In this document: in pieces, positions 34,534-42,554 of the stretch
Position numbering within the stretch: position 1 is the first letter of the stretch
Layout: each line of letters begins with the position of its first letter
Source: Acidimicrobiales bacterium
GTDB lineage: Bacteria; Actinomycetota; Acidimicrobiia; Acidimicrobiales; Ilumatobacteraceae
DNA: 48,906 nucleotides
Direction of reading: 5' to 3'
Assembly (NCBI GenBank): GCA_025463415.1
Contig: JAOBWO010000466.1
Location: 1-48,906, forward strand
The notes under the pieces: generated by a model
What the model was told of the DNA's origin: nothing
The model's database searches: none
What the model saw: the letters and a program-made list of their open reading frames with translations, nothing else
Translations under genes and position numbers: made by a program

Positions 34534-35325
34534 ATGGCTGATGACTATTCGACGATCACGTATGAGGTGGGCGACGACCTCGTGGGAGTCATCACCATCG
34601 ATCGCCCGGAGGTGATGAACGCGTTCGACACGACAATGTGTGAGGAGTTCGCTCACGTGTGGAACCGGATCCGCCTCGACGACGGAGTCAACGCGGTGGT
34701 GCTCCAGGCCAATGGCGATCGGGCCTTCTGCTCCGGGGTGGATCAGAAGAACCTGATCAAGGCCGCACCGAACCCGTGGTCCAGGATCGATCCCGGTCGC
34801 TATCTCGGACCGAAGCACAATGACGTCTGGAAGCCGGTACTGGTAGCATGTCATGGGATCACCGCGGGCGGCGCCATGTACTGGCTGAACGAGGCCGACA
34901 TCATCATCTGCGCCGACGACACCATGTTCTTCGACCCGCACGTCAGCTTCGCGATGACGTCTTCGATGGAACCGATCGGCATGGCGCGTCGCGTTCCCCT
35001 CGGAGAGGTGATGCGTTGGACCTTGCTCGGTCTCGACGAGCGGATGTCCGCGACCCGCGCCCATCAGATCGGGCTCGTGAGTGAGATCGTTCCTCGGGAG
35101 CACCTGCGTGCGCGGGCACGCTCCTTGGCTGCGAAGATCGCGGCGAAATCGCCGGTTGCCGTGCAGGGGACCGTCAAGGGTGTGTGGCACAGCCTCGAGA
35201 GCGGTTGGTTGGCCAGCCAGAGGATCGGTCTCGACTACAACCAGTACGGCAACGCGGAGGTCGCCGCTGCCGGCCAGAACGTCGACTTCGCGACCAGGAG
35301 CCGAGTGGACTGGGAGCTGCGCTGA
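34534..35325 (+). CDS. Crotonase-fold (enoyl-CoA hydratase/isomerase family) protein
   Basis: A 263-residue crotonase. The oxyanion-hole segments are RAFCSGVD near 64-70 and CHGITAGGAMYW near 106-116, and ITIDRPEVMNAFD is the usual start of the fold. The two catalytic glutamates of classical hydratases are not in their usual place: DPHVSFAM stands where PE..LG is expected, and MEPIGMAR where the second Glu loop lies. It may therefore catalyse another crotonase reaction (isomerisation, hydrolysis or C-C cleavage). ATG 34534 has GAGGGG 6 nt upstream. Its stop overlaps the start of the following amidohydrolase. Confidence 0.88.
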   Translation: MADDYSTITYEVGDDLVGVITIDRPEVMNAFDTTMCEEFAHVWNRIRLDDGVNAVVLQANGDRAFCSGVDQKNLIKAAPNPWSRIDPGRYLGPKHNDVWKPVLVACHGITAGGAMYWLNEADIIICADDTMFFDPHVSFAMTSSMEPIGMARRVPLGEVMRWTLLGLDERMSATRAHQIGLVSEIVPREHLRARARSLAAKIAAKSPVAVQGTVKGVWHSLESGWLASQRIGLDYNQYGNAEVAAAGQNVDFATRSRVDWELR

Positions 35326-36242
35326 TGGGAACTCGGTCGGCTGTGACCGAGTCTGATCGACCGGTCATCCGCTTCGTGGATGCTCACACCCACGTGCAGC
35401 CGTCCAGCGCGGCCACCATCCAGTTCTTCGAGCGCATCGGAATGCCACGGCCTCACCGCGAGGGCACTGTTGCCGAGCTGATCGATCTGATGGATGCCTG
35501 CGGGATAGACCGCATCACGATCGTTCCCTGGCTGCCCGCACAGGACCTCGTGGTAGCTGCTGTCGACCAGGGTGCGGATCGCGAGGATGCCGAGCAGCAG
35601 GTGATCAACGAGTGGCGCGAGCTCAACGGCTGGGCCACGGCCATGGTTCGCGAGCACCCGGGACGTCTGACGTGTCTGGTCGGCATCGATCCCGTCCTGA
35701 TGTCGCGAGAAGTCGTCGCGGAGGAAGTGCGCCGAAGAATCGGTGAGGGTGCGACGGGTTTGAAGATCTCGCCGATGTTCTTCGACGCACGGCCTGACGA
35801 CGACGTGGTCGAGATCGTGTGGCAGCTCGCTGACGAACTCGGCGTGTACGTGCTCAGCGCATGCGGAGGGTCGCATGTCGGCCACCATGAGCCAGCCGCC
35901 AAACCGGAGTACTTCGATGCGGTGCTCCGCTCGTATCCGAACGTGCGTGTGCAACTGGCCCAGCTCGGTCAGATCGCGTCGGCCGACGTCGCTGTGCTGA
36001 CCGCCAAGTACGCCAACGTGGTGACCGACACGGCGATGCAGCTCGGGCCGGACACCTCTCCGTCTGCGATGGCCGAGCTCATCCGCCGGATCGGTGTCGA
36101 TCGGGTCCTGTTCGGCACCAACTACCCGTTGGTCGACCCTCGTGACTACGTGGAGGTGCTCTCGGCGCTTCCGCTCAGCAACGACGAACTGCAGCAGGTC
36201 GCCCATCGGAACGCTGACATCCTCCACGCATCGTCATCGTGA
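35325..36242 (+). CDS. Amidohydrolase_2-family metal-dependent hydrolase
   Basis: A 305-residue TIM-barrel protein. The metal motif H-x-H is in VDAHTHVQP near 20-28; further landmarks are ITIVPWLPAQDL, GLKISPMFFDA near 145, SACGGSHVG near 175 and VLFGTNYPLVDP near 265 with the last Asp. It is smaller than the paralogues at 9238 and 42555 and keeps HxH instead of DxDxH, so it belongs to another branch. ATG 35325 overlaps the crotonase stop (TGATG). Coupling to a crotonase suggests hydrolysis or decarboxylation of the crotonase product (inference). Confidence 0.88.
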   Translation: MGTRSAVTESDRPVIRFVDAHTHVQPSSAATIQFFERIGMPRPHREGTVAELIDLMDACGIDRITIVPWLPAQDLVVAAVDQGADREDAEQQVINEWRELNGWATAMVREHPGRLTCLVGIDPVLMSREVVAEEVRRRIGEGATGLKISPMFFDARPDDDVVEIVWQLADELGVYVLSACGGSHVGHHEPAAKPEYFDAVLRSYPNVRVQLAQLGQIASADVAVLTAKYANVVTDTAMQLGPDTSPSAMAELIRRIGVDRVLFGTNYPLVDPRDYVEVLSALPLSNDELQQVAHRNADILHASSS

Positions 36243-36254
36243 CCTCGGATCAGA

Positions 36255-38072
36255 TCATGCACGGGACGGGGCTTGCGCCGCCTGTCGCCGTTGGTCGATG
36301 AGACGCAGGATGTCCTTGGGTCCGAGGGGTTGGTGCGTGATCGCCATCCCGAGAGCGTCGGCGATCGCGTTGATCAATGCTGCAGGCGAGGCAACAGTGC
36401 CGCCCTCTCCCGCGCCTTTGTGGCCGCCGGGAGTGTTCGAAGGCGTCTCGATGTGGCGGAACTCGATCACGGGCGCGTCCACGGCGGTCGGTAGGAGGTA
36501 GTCCATGAAGGTGGTCGCCACGGGGTTGCCTGATTCGTCGTATGCGGCATTCTCCAGCAGCACGCCGGACAGGCCCTGGAGCACCGCTCCGGTGATCTGG
36601 CCTTCGACGATCTGTGGGTTGATCACCACGCCACAATCCTCACTCACCACATAGCGGAGGATCTCGACCATCCCGCTTGCGGGGTCGATCTCGACGACGC
36701 ACGCATGGCTGGCGTTCGCCATGGTCGGGCCCTTGGCCGAGTAGCGCGACGTCCACTCGAGCCCGGCTTCCATACCGGGGGCAAGGTCGCCGGAGCGACG
36801 TGCGCGCTCCAAGCGATCTCAGCGAGGGTGAGGGACCGGGCAGGGACCCCCACGACGCCGACCCGGCCCTCCACCATGCTCAGGTCCTCGACGGCTGCCT
36901 CCAAGATGTGGCTGGCGATGTGCAGCACCTTCTCGAGAACCTTCTCGGCGGCGAGGCGGCAGGCGGCGCCGCCGAGGACAGCGCTGCGACTGCCGCCTGT
37001 TCCTCCGCCAGCCGGTGCTGTTCGAAGGTCTCGTCGAGGACGAACGTGGCTTCGGCGAACGCATCATCGACGCGTGGATCCGGCGGAGAGCTGAGCGTTG
37101 CGGCGATGTTCGTGCCGAGTTCCGCTTGGACGATGTGCTCGTCCCGGAGTGCGGCATCCAAGCCGATCACGGGCGGCAGCTCCGCGTAGGTGATGTCGAC
37201 GAGCTCAGCGGCATCCTCGGCGATGTATCGGCTGTCGGCGACGATCATGACGACTGGGTCGCCGACGTAACGAACCTGCGCGGAGGCCAGAAGTTCCCTG
37301 AACGGCGGAGCCGTTGACGTGGCGAAGATCTCGATCGTGCTTCGCATGTCTCGAGCGAGGTGGTTCAGATCCGCGGGGGTATATGCAGCCCGCACGCCGG
37401 GGAAGCGCTCGGCTGCGCTGACGTCGATGTCGACGATGTCCGCTCGTGGAAACGGGCTGCGAACGAATGCGACCTGCAGGGTGCCCGGCAGGCGAACATC
37501 GTCGACGTACTGGCCGTGACCGGTGAGCAGCCGGCGGTCTTCTGTGCGGCGCACCACATGACCGAGTGCAACGGCGGGTCGCCCCTGTTCCGCGTTCGTC
37601 ACGCCGTTCGAACGGACCGCGATGCGGACCGCGTCGACTATTCCCTGGTAACCGGTGCATCTGCACAGGTTCCCGGACAGGCCCTCGCGGATCTCCCGGT
37701 CATCGGGATCCGGGTTGCGCTCCAAGAGGGCGATGATCGACATGACCATGCCGGGGGTGCAGAAACCACACTGCAATCCATGAGCGCGCGACATGGCATC
37801 TTGCACCGGGTGCGAACCGCCATCTTCGTCGGCAACGCCCTCGATCGTGGTGATCACGCACGAATTCGCCTGCACCGCAAACACCAGGCATGCGCGGACG
37901 ACCACACCATCGAGCAGAACCGTGCATGCTCCACACACGTCATGCTCGCAGCCCAGGTGAGTCCCCGTCAGACCGCAGTCCTCGCGCAGCGCGTCTGCCA
38001 GTGTCTTGCGTGCCTCGAGCCGCAGAGAGTGTGCACGCCGTTGACCACCACTTGAACGTCGAGCTCAGACAT
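36255..38072 (-). pseudogene. Broken fused [2Fe-2S]/molybdopterin hydroxylase gene
   Basis: Remains of a single-chain gene with an N-terminal 2Fe-2S domain ([27 protein letters not shown]) fused to a Mo large subunit. Four lesions are visible. After ATG 38072 (MSELDVQVVVNG) the frame shifts near 38031-38040. At about 37008-37014 the text jumps from DETFEQHR to GGGTGGSRSAVLGG, omitting about 336 codons compared with the 11159 gene, including the GGGFGQK and YRGPW loops. The junction also changes frame. A G run at 36777-36781 (C run in the coding strand) holds another one-base shift before MEAGLEWTSRY. The end (KGAGEGGTVASPAAL) is normal. It cannot encode a working enzyme. Confidence 0.88.
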
Positions 38073-38191
38073 CGCGGGGGCCCTTCATTCGTGTGAGGTT
38101 TGGGTGATCATCGAGGACTTCGTACCCATCGCCGTCCACCGGTCAAGTTAAGCCGACGGGAGGGGCTTGTCACGCACGATCAAGCTAATTG

Positions 38192-38238
38192 AGCTATCTG
38201 ATTGAACAGTTGACACCGATTCGCGTTGACCCTACGAT
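38192..38238 (+). promoter_or_regulatory. Near-consensus promoter with shared element (site I) for the double CoA-transferase operon
   Basis: TTGACA (38210-38215) and TACGAT (38233-38238) are exactly 17 bp apart, the best sigma-70-type promoter I see in the window. AGCTATCTGATTGAA (38192-38206; 10 of 15 matches) ends 3 bp before the -35 box. The rest of the 208-bp gap between 38072 and 38281 shows no gene. Confidence 0.65.
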
Positions 38239-38280
38239 GCGTGGCGCACGGGACATGTCGGCAGTCCGATCGGTCGAGGC

Positions 38281-40752
38281 GTGTCGAGAATGCCGGGGGT
38301 GGCAGTGTCGAAGGGCGCGTTGAGTGGCATCACCGTGATCGATCTGTCCACAACGATCGCCAGCGCGTACACCAGCCTTCTCTTCGCGGACTTCGGAGCC
38401 GAGGTGATCCAGATCGAGCCTCCGGGTGGGAGTCTGCTCCGTGACCAGGCCGGCTGGCCGTTCTGGTCACGTGGGAAGCGCAGCGTCGTCCTCGACTTGA
38501 AGTGCGACAAGGATCAGCGCATTGCCAGAGATCTGCTGCTGAGCGCGGACGTCGTCTGCGAATCGTTCCGTCCGGGCGTCGCGGAGGAGTTGGGCCTCGG
38601 CTACGAATCTCTCAGCCGGTCGAACCCTGGACTGATCTGGACGTCTGTCACTGGCTTCGGACCAACGTCGCCACTTGCGCAGTTGCGCGGATACGAGGCG
38701 ATCGTGCTCGCCAAGCTCGGCGCGTTGAGCGGGCGTTCACCGACGGGTCGTTCCGGTCCGGTGATGCCGTCGGCATTGACTGCGACGTTCTCGGCTGCGT
38801 TGCTCGCAACTCACGGGACACTGATCGCGTTGTACGAGCGCGAGTCGAGCGGGCTGGGGCAGCGAGTGTCGTCCACGCTCCTCCAGGGCTTTCTTTCCCA
38901 CGATTCGTGGTCGTGGATGTTGAGGACTCTGTCGCAGCGATATCCCGAGGCGTTCACGGAGCACCAATCGTTCGACCCTCCGGGCGGCGTTCCGCCCAAC
39001 GTGATGATGTTCGGACTCATGGCCGGCCTGTCCAAGGACGGTCGATGGATGCAGTTCGCGCATGCTCAGCCGAAGCAGTTCGACGTGTTCCTCCGAGCTG
39101 CGGGTCTGGGATGGACCAGGTCCGACCCGAGGTGGATGGGGGCCGAGAACAGCCCCGACATATCGACTCGAGAGCGATTCTGGGAGATGATCCTCACAGC
39201 CGTTCGCGAGCTGACGTTCGAGGAGTGGCAGCAGAGGTTCGACGCAGATCCGACGATCTTCGCCGAGCTCTTCCGGCGAGGAGCCGAGATCCTCGATCAC
39301 CCGCAGATGATCCACAACGGCCACACGCTCGTCGTCGACGACCCTGAACTCGGCACGATCCGCGAGCCGGGAGTGTTGGTGACCATGTCTGGATCACCGG
39401 GTTGTGGAGCCGGTCCCATCCCTTCGCTCGATGAGCACGGACCGGAGGTCCGGGCTCGGGCGCACGTCGAGCCCCCAGCAGCCGCTCTTGCTGCAACCGA
39501 CTTCCCGACATCCGCTGCGCTCGCGAACGTGACTGTGATCGAGCTGGGCACGTTCTTCGCTGGTCCCTTCTCGACTGCACTGCTCGCGGATCTCGGGGCG
39601 CGAGTCATCAAGATCGAGCCCCTCGAGGGCGACCCGATGCGCAACATCATGGGCTTCCCGGAACTGTCCGCGGTGCGGGTCACGCAGGGCAAGGAGAGCA
39701 TTGCGGTCGACATACAAACGGTCGATGGACGAGCGATCGTCGAACGACTCGTCCGTGACGCGGACATGGTTCTGCAGACGTTTCGGGGTGGTGTGGCACG
39801 CAAGCTCGGGTTGGACCACGAGCGTCTGATGGAGATCAACCCGGACCTGATCTACCACTATGCGCAGGGCTACGGAATCGACGGTCCCTACGCCGGGCGC
39901 CCTGCATACGCTCCGGTGATCGCAGCGGGATCGGGATTCGTCTACCGCAACATCGGGAGCATGCCAGACGGTACCGACTTGACCCTGGATCAAGTCAAGC
40001 ACTGGGGGATCCGAGCCCATGGCATGGGCGTGGTGGTCGGCGTCAGCGTCGATCACTTCGCAGGTCTGGGGGTTGCGGTCGCGTTGTCTCTGGGCCTGCT
40101 CGCCAGGGCCCGCGGCTTCGGCGGTCAGCACACGATGACCTCGATGCTTCAAACGACCGCGCACATGATGTCCGACGACGTGATCGAGTACGCAGGGCGA
40201 CCGCCTGCGCCGGTCACGGACCCCGAGTTCATGGGGATGAACGCGCTGTATCGGCTCTACGCCACCGCAGACTCATGGGTGGTGCTGTGCGGGGTGTCGA
40301 ATGCCGAGTGGGTGTCACTCTGCACGGTGCTGGCCGCGACCGGCGTCCATCTCGTGGATCATCCGTCCTTCCGCACACGCGAGAGTCGGTTGGAACACGA
40401 CGCTGAGCTCGTCCGAGTGCTCGAGAGTTCCATGCTGAAGAAATCAGCCGCAGAGTGGGAGGAGCTCTTCACGGCAGCGGACGTCGCCTGCGTCGAAGTT
40501 GATCCGGGACCTCCTCATGCGGCGATGGACGAGGGCGGCCTGGCTCATCAGTTGGGCATGGTCGCGACAGTGGAGCACCCCATGTTCGAGAGGCACTATC
40601 GCACGACCGCGCTCGTCAATCTGTCGAGGTCCCTCGAGGTGCTCAAGCCCGGTTGCCTCAACGGCCAGCACACCGACGCCGTTCTTCGTGGCATCGGCTT
40701 TGCCGAGGCGGAGATCGCTCGACTCCACGCGTCCCACGTCGTTGGTCGCTGA
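38281..40752 (+). CDS. Tandem-fused CaiB/BaiF CoA-transferase, both catalytic Asp positions altered
   Basis: 823 residues made of two complete type III CoA-transferase domains. Domain 1 spans about 10-380 (SGITVIDLSTTIASAYTSLLFADFGAEVIQIE) and domain 2 about 410-823 (ANVTVIELGTFFAGPFSTALLADLGARVIKIE). In the position of the catalytic Asp domain 1 has Glu (RGYEAIVLAKLG) and domain 2 Ala (RPAYAPVIAAGSG) by my alignment. Fused pairs are known in actinobacteria, but the reaction of such proteins is not settled. GTG 38281 has GAGG 4 nt upstream; ATG 38290 is an alternative. It leads the six-gene operon ending with the DUF2889 pair. Confidence 0.88.
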   Translation: MSRMPGVAVSKGALSGITVIDLSTTIASAYTSLLFADFGAEVIQIEPPGGSLLRDQAGWPFWSRGKRSVVLDLKCDKDQRIARDLLLSADVVCESFRPGVAEELGLGYESLSRSNPGLIWTSVTGFGPTSPLAQLRGYEAIVLAKLGALSGRSPTGRSGPVMPSALTATFSAALLATHGTLIALYERESSGLGQRVSSTLLQGFLSHDSWSWMLRTLSQRYPEAFTEHQSFDPPGGVPPNVMMFGLMAGLSKDGRWMQFAHAQPKQFDVFLRAAGLGWTRSDPRWMGAENSPDISTRERFWEMILTAVRELTFEEWQQRFDADPTIFAELFRRGAEILDHPQMIHNGHTLVVDDPELGTIREPGVLVTMSGSPGCGAGPIPSLDEHGPEVRARAHVEPPAAALAATDFPTSAALANVTVIELGTFFAGPFSTALLADLGARVIKIEPLEGDPMRNIMGFPELSAVRVTQGKESIAVDIQTVDGRAIVERLVRDADMVLQTFRGGVARKLGLDHERLMEINPDLIYHYAQGYGIDGPYAGRPAYAPVIAAGSGFVYRNIGSMPDGTDLTLDQVKHWGIRAHGMGVVVGVSVDHFAGLGVAVALSLGLLARARGFGGQHTMTSMLQTTAHMMSDDVIEYAGRPPAPVTDPEFMGMNALYRLYATADSWVVLCGVSNAEWVSLCTVLAATGVHLVDHPSFRTRESRLEHDAELVRVLESSMLKKSAAEWEELFTAADVACVEVDPGPPHAAMDEGGLAHQLGMVATVEHPMFERHYRTTALVNLSRSLEVLKPGCLNGQHTDAVLRGIGFAEAEIARLHASHVVGR

Positions 40753-40776
40753 AACTTGCCCACAGAAAGGCAAACC

Positions 40777-41232
40777 ATGTCCAACACGATCGAGAGCGCG
40801 GCGAGACCGATTCCGGTCCCGAGCGACCTCACCCGTCCGTACTGGGATGCGGCGAAGGAGCACCGCCTCGACATACAGCGATGCCAGGAATGCAGCTACT
40901 TCATCCACGTGCCGTTGCTCCGATGCCCCCGCTGCGACTCCGCGGCACTCGCATACGAACCGGTGAGCGGCAACGGGACCATCTACAGCTACACGTCTGT
41001 GCATGACACCCGAGTGAAGTCGTTCCAGGCCATCGGGCCGTTCATCGTGGCGCATGTTGAACTCGTCGAGCAGCTCGGCCTGAAGATCACCTGCAACCTG
41101 TCTGGCACGGATCCTGCCGACGTGAAGATCGGCGCTCCGGTCGAAGTGATCTTCCTGCCGATCGGCGAGGGCATGGTTCTGCCCGATTTCAAGCTCGCGA
41201 CGCTCGCCGAGACAGGCGGGACGCATGACTGA
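40777..41232 (+). CDS. DUF35 OB-fold/zinc-ribbon protein
   Basis: 151 residues with zinc ribbon C36-x2-C39 and C50-x2-C53 and an OB-fold tail. It is a paralogue of the protein at 120 (shared FW/YW-D-A, IQRC.EC and the NGTIYSYT-type strand). ATG 40777 has AGAAAGG upstream; an in-frame TTG at 40756 is rejected. Its end overlaps the start of the thiolase-like gene by 8 bp, the same coupling as in the first pair, so a DUF35/thiolase complex is expected (inference). Confidence 0.9.
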   Translation: MSNTIESAARPIPVPSDLTRPYWDAAKEHRLDIQRCQECSYFIHVPLLRCPRCDSAALAYEPVSGNGTIYSYTSVHDTRVKSFQAIGPFIVAHVELVEQLGLKITCNLSGTDPADVKIGAPVEVIFLPIGEGMVLPDFKLATLAETGGTHD

Positions 41233-42484
41233 CAAGAAGGCGAAGGTCGCCGTTCTCGGGATCGGATACTCCAAGATCTCGAGGGGCAACTCAACGCAGA
41301 GCCTGGGAGCGGACGCTGTCGAGGCGTGCCGTGCCGCGATCTCAGATGCAGGCATCGGAGTCGAGGAGGTCGACGGGATCACCACCTACAAGTACCGTCC
41401 CGATTACTACGGTGGGTCCACCGCTGCACCGGACGAGTCGGTCGATGGTGTGCTGGTCGCTTCCCCGCAGTACATCTGGAAGCACCTCGGCTTCCCGAAC
41501 CTCCGCTGGGGAGAGTGGAACGACAAGTTCGTCGGCTCATCCCTGATCGAAGCTCACAACGCCATCGCAGGTGGTGCCTGCCGTTACGCATTGGTGTGGC
41601 GCGCGTGCGGCTTCGAGCAGGGCATCCGGTACGGCAACATCGATCCGGATCGAGTCACCGGGAACGACGAGTTCACGTTGCCGTACGGCGCGTACGGCGG
41701 ACCGCCCCTGTTGGCACTGCTCGCTCAGCGATACTTCGATGGCTACGGGGCAACGCGAGCGCACATGGCCACGTTCATCTCGATGACCCGGAAAAACGCT
41801 CTCCTCTCGGGTCGCGGCTATTGGGCGGAGAATCGTCCGGAGCAACTGTCTGTCGCGGACTACATGGCGGCCCGGATGATCTCCAGTCCGCTGTGCCTGT
41901 ACGACTGCGACATCCCGGTCCAGGGGTGCGCGGCCTACCTGCTCGGGCCCGCCGAAGCTGCCCAAGACGTACCGCACGGTTCGGCGTTCATCAAGGGTTT
42001 CGCGCAGGGCTACCTCGGGCCGGGTGGAGTGCAGACGTTTCTGCACTCCGGCGGCCGAGCTCGGCCGCCACTGGACGATGGGTACGCCTGGGAACCCAAC
42101 CTGGAGTTGGGCCGCAGGATCGCCAGCAATCTCTGGGCTGCGACGGGTTTGACCCCCAAGGACATCTCCACGGCAAACCTCTACGACGGATTCAGCATCA
42201 TCGCCTGGAGCTGGCTGGAGGGCCTCGGGTTCTGCGGCGAAGGTGAGGCGTTCGAGTTCGTCCAGGACGGCCGGGTCGAGATCGGCGGCGAGCTGCCGAT
42301 CAACACCAGCGGGGGCAACCTCGGCGAGGGACGGATGCACGGCGCGCCGCACGTCAGTGAGGCGATCTATCAGGCGATGGGTCGCGCCGGCGAGCGTCAG
42401 GTCAAAGACGCTCGATACACCCTCGCGGCGCCGGATCGACTCGCAGTCGGTCAGGCGATCGTCTTCAGCTCTGAACCAGATTGA
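41225..42484 (+). CDS. Thiolase-like (SCP2/Ltp-type) protein lacking nucleophilic cysteine
   Basis: 419 residues, paralogous to the protein at 547: KVAVLGIGYSK start, ISSPLCLYDCDIPVQG, STANLYDGFSIIAWSWLEGLGFCGEGEAFEF and GELPINTSGGNLGEGRMHG. The nucleophile region reads VGSSLIEAHNAIAGG, with no Cys; the C-terminal Cys motif is also absent. An aldolase-type C-C cleavage or formation is more likely than thiolysis (inference from Ltp2). The gene contains two adjacent perfect inverted repeats at 42026-42069, which encode GVQTFLHSGGRARP. It is followed after 70 bp by the amidohydrolase gene. Confidence 0.86.
   Translation: MTDKKAKVAVLGIGYSKISRGNSTQSLGADAVEACRAAISDAGIGVEEVDGITTYKYRPDYYGGSTAAPDESVDGVLVASPQYIWKHLGFPNLRWGEWNDKFVGSSLIEAHNAIAGGACRYALVWRACGFEQGIRYGNIDPDRVTGNDEFTLPYGAYGGPPLLALLAQRYFDGYGATRAHMATFISMTRKNALLSGRGYWAENRPEQLSVADYMAARMISSPLCLYDCDIPVQGCAAYLLGPAEAAQDVPHGSAFIKGFAQGYLGPGGVQTFLHSGGRARPPLDDGYAWEPNLELGRRIASNLWAATGLTPKDISTANLYDGFSIIAWSWLEGLGFCGEGEAFEFVQDGRVEIGGELPINTSGGNLGEGRMHGAPHVSEAIYQAMGRAGERQVKDARYTLAAPDRLAVGQAIVFSSEPD
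42026..42069. repeat. Two adjacent perfect inverted repeats inside the thiolase-like gene
   Basis: The first has a 9-bp stem GGAGTGCAG/CTGCACTCC with a 6-nt loop (42026-42049). Directly abutting is a 20-bp perfect palindrome with arms GGCGGCCGAG/CTCGGCCGCC (42050-42069). Both lie wholly in coding sequence. They could fold as two strong consecutive RNA hairpins or mark the scar of an insertion. Confidence 0.8.
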
Positions 42485-42554
42485 CCTCGTCGCCCGAACC
42501 TCGTTCGCTGAACGAGGTCGGCGTCGATCGGGGCACGACCAGAAGGAATCAACC

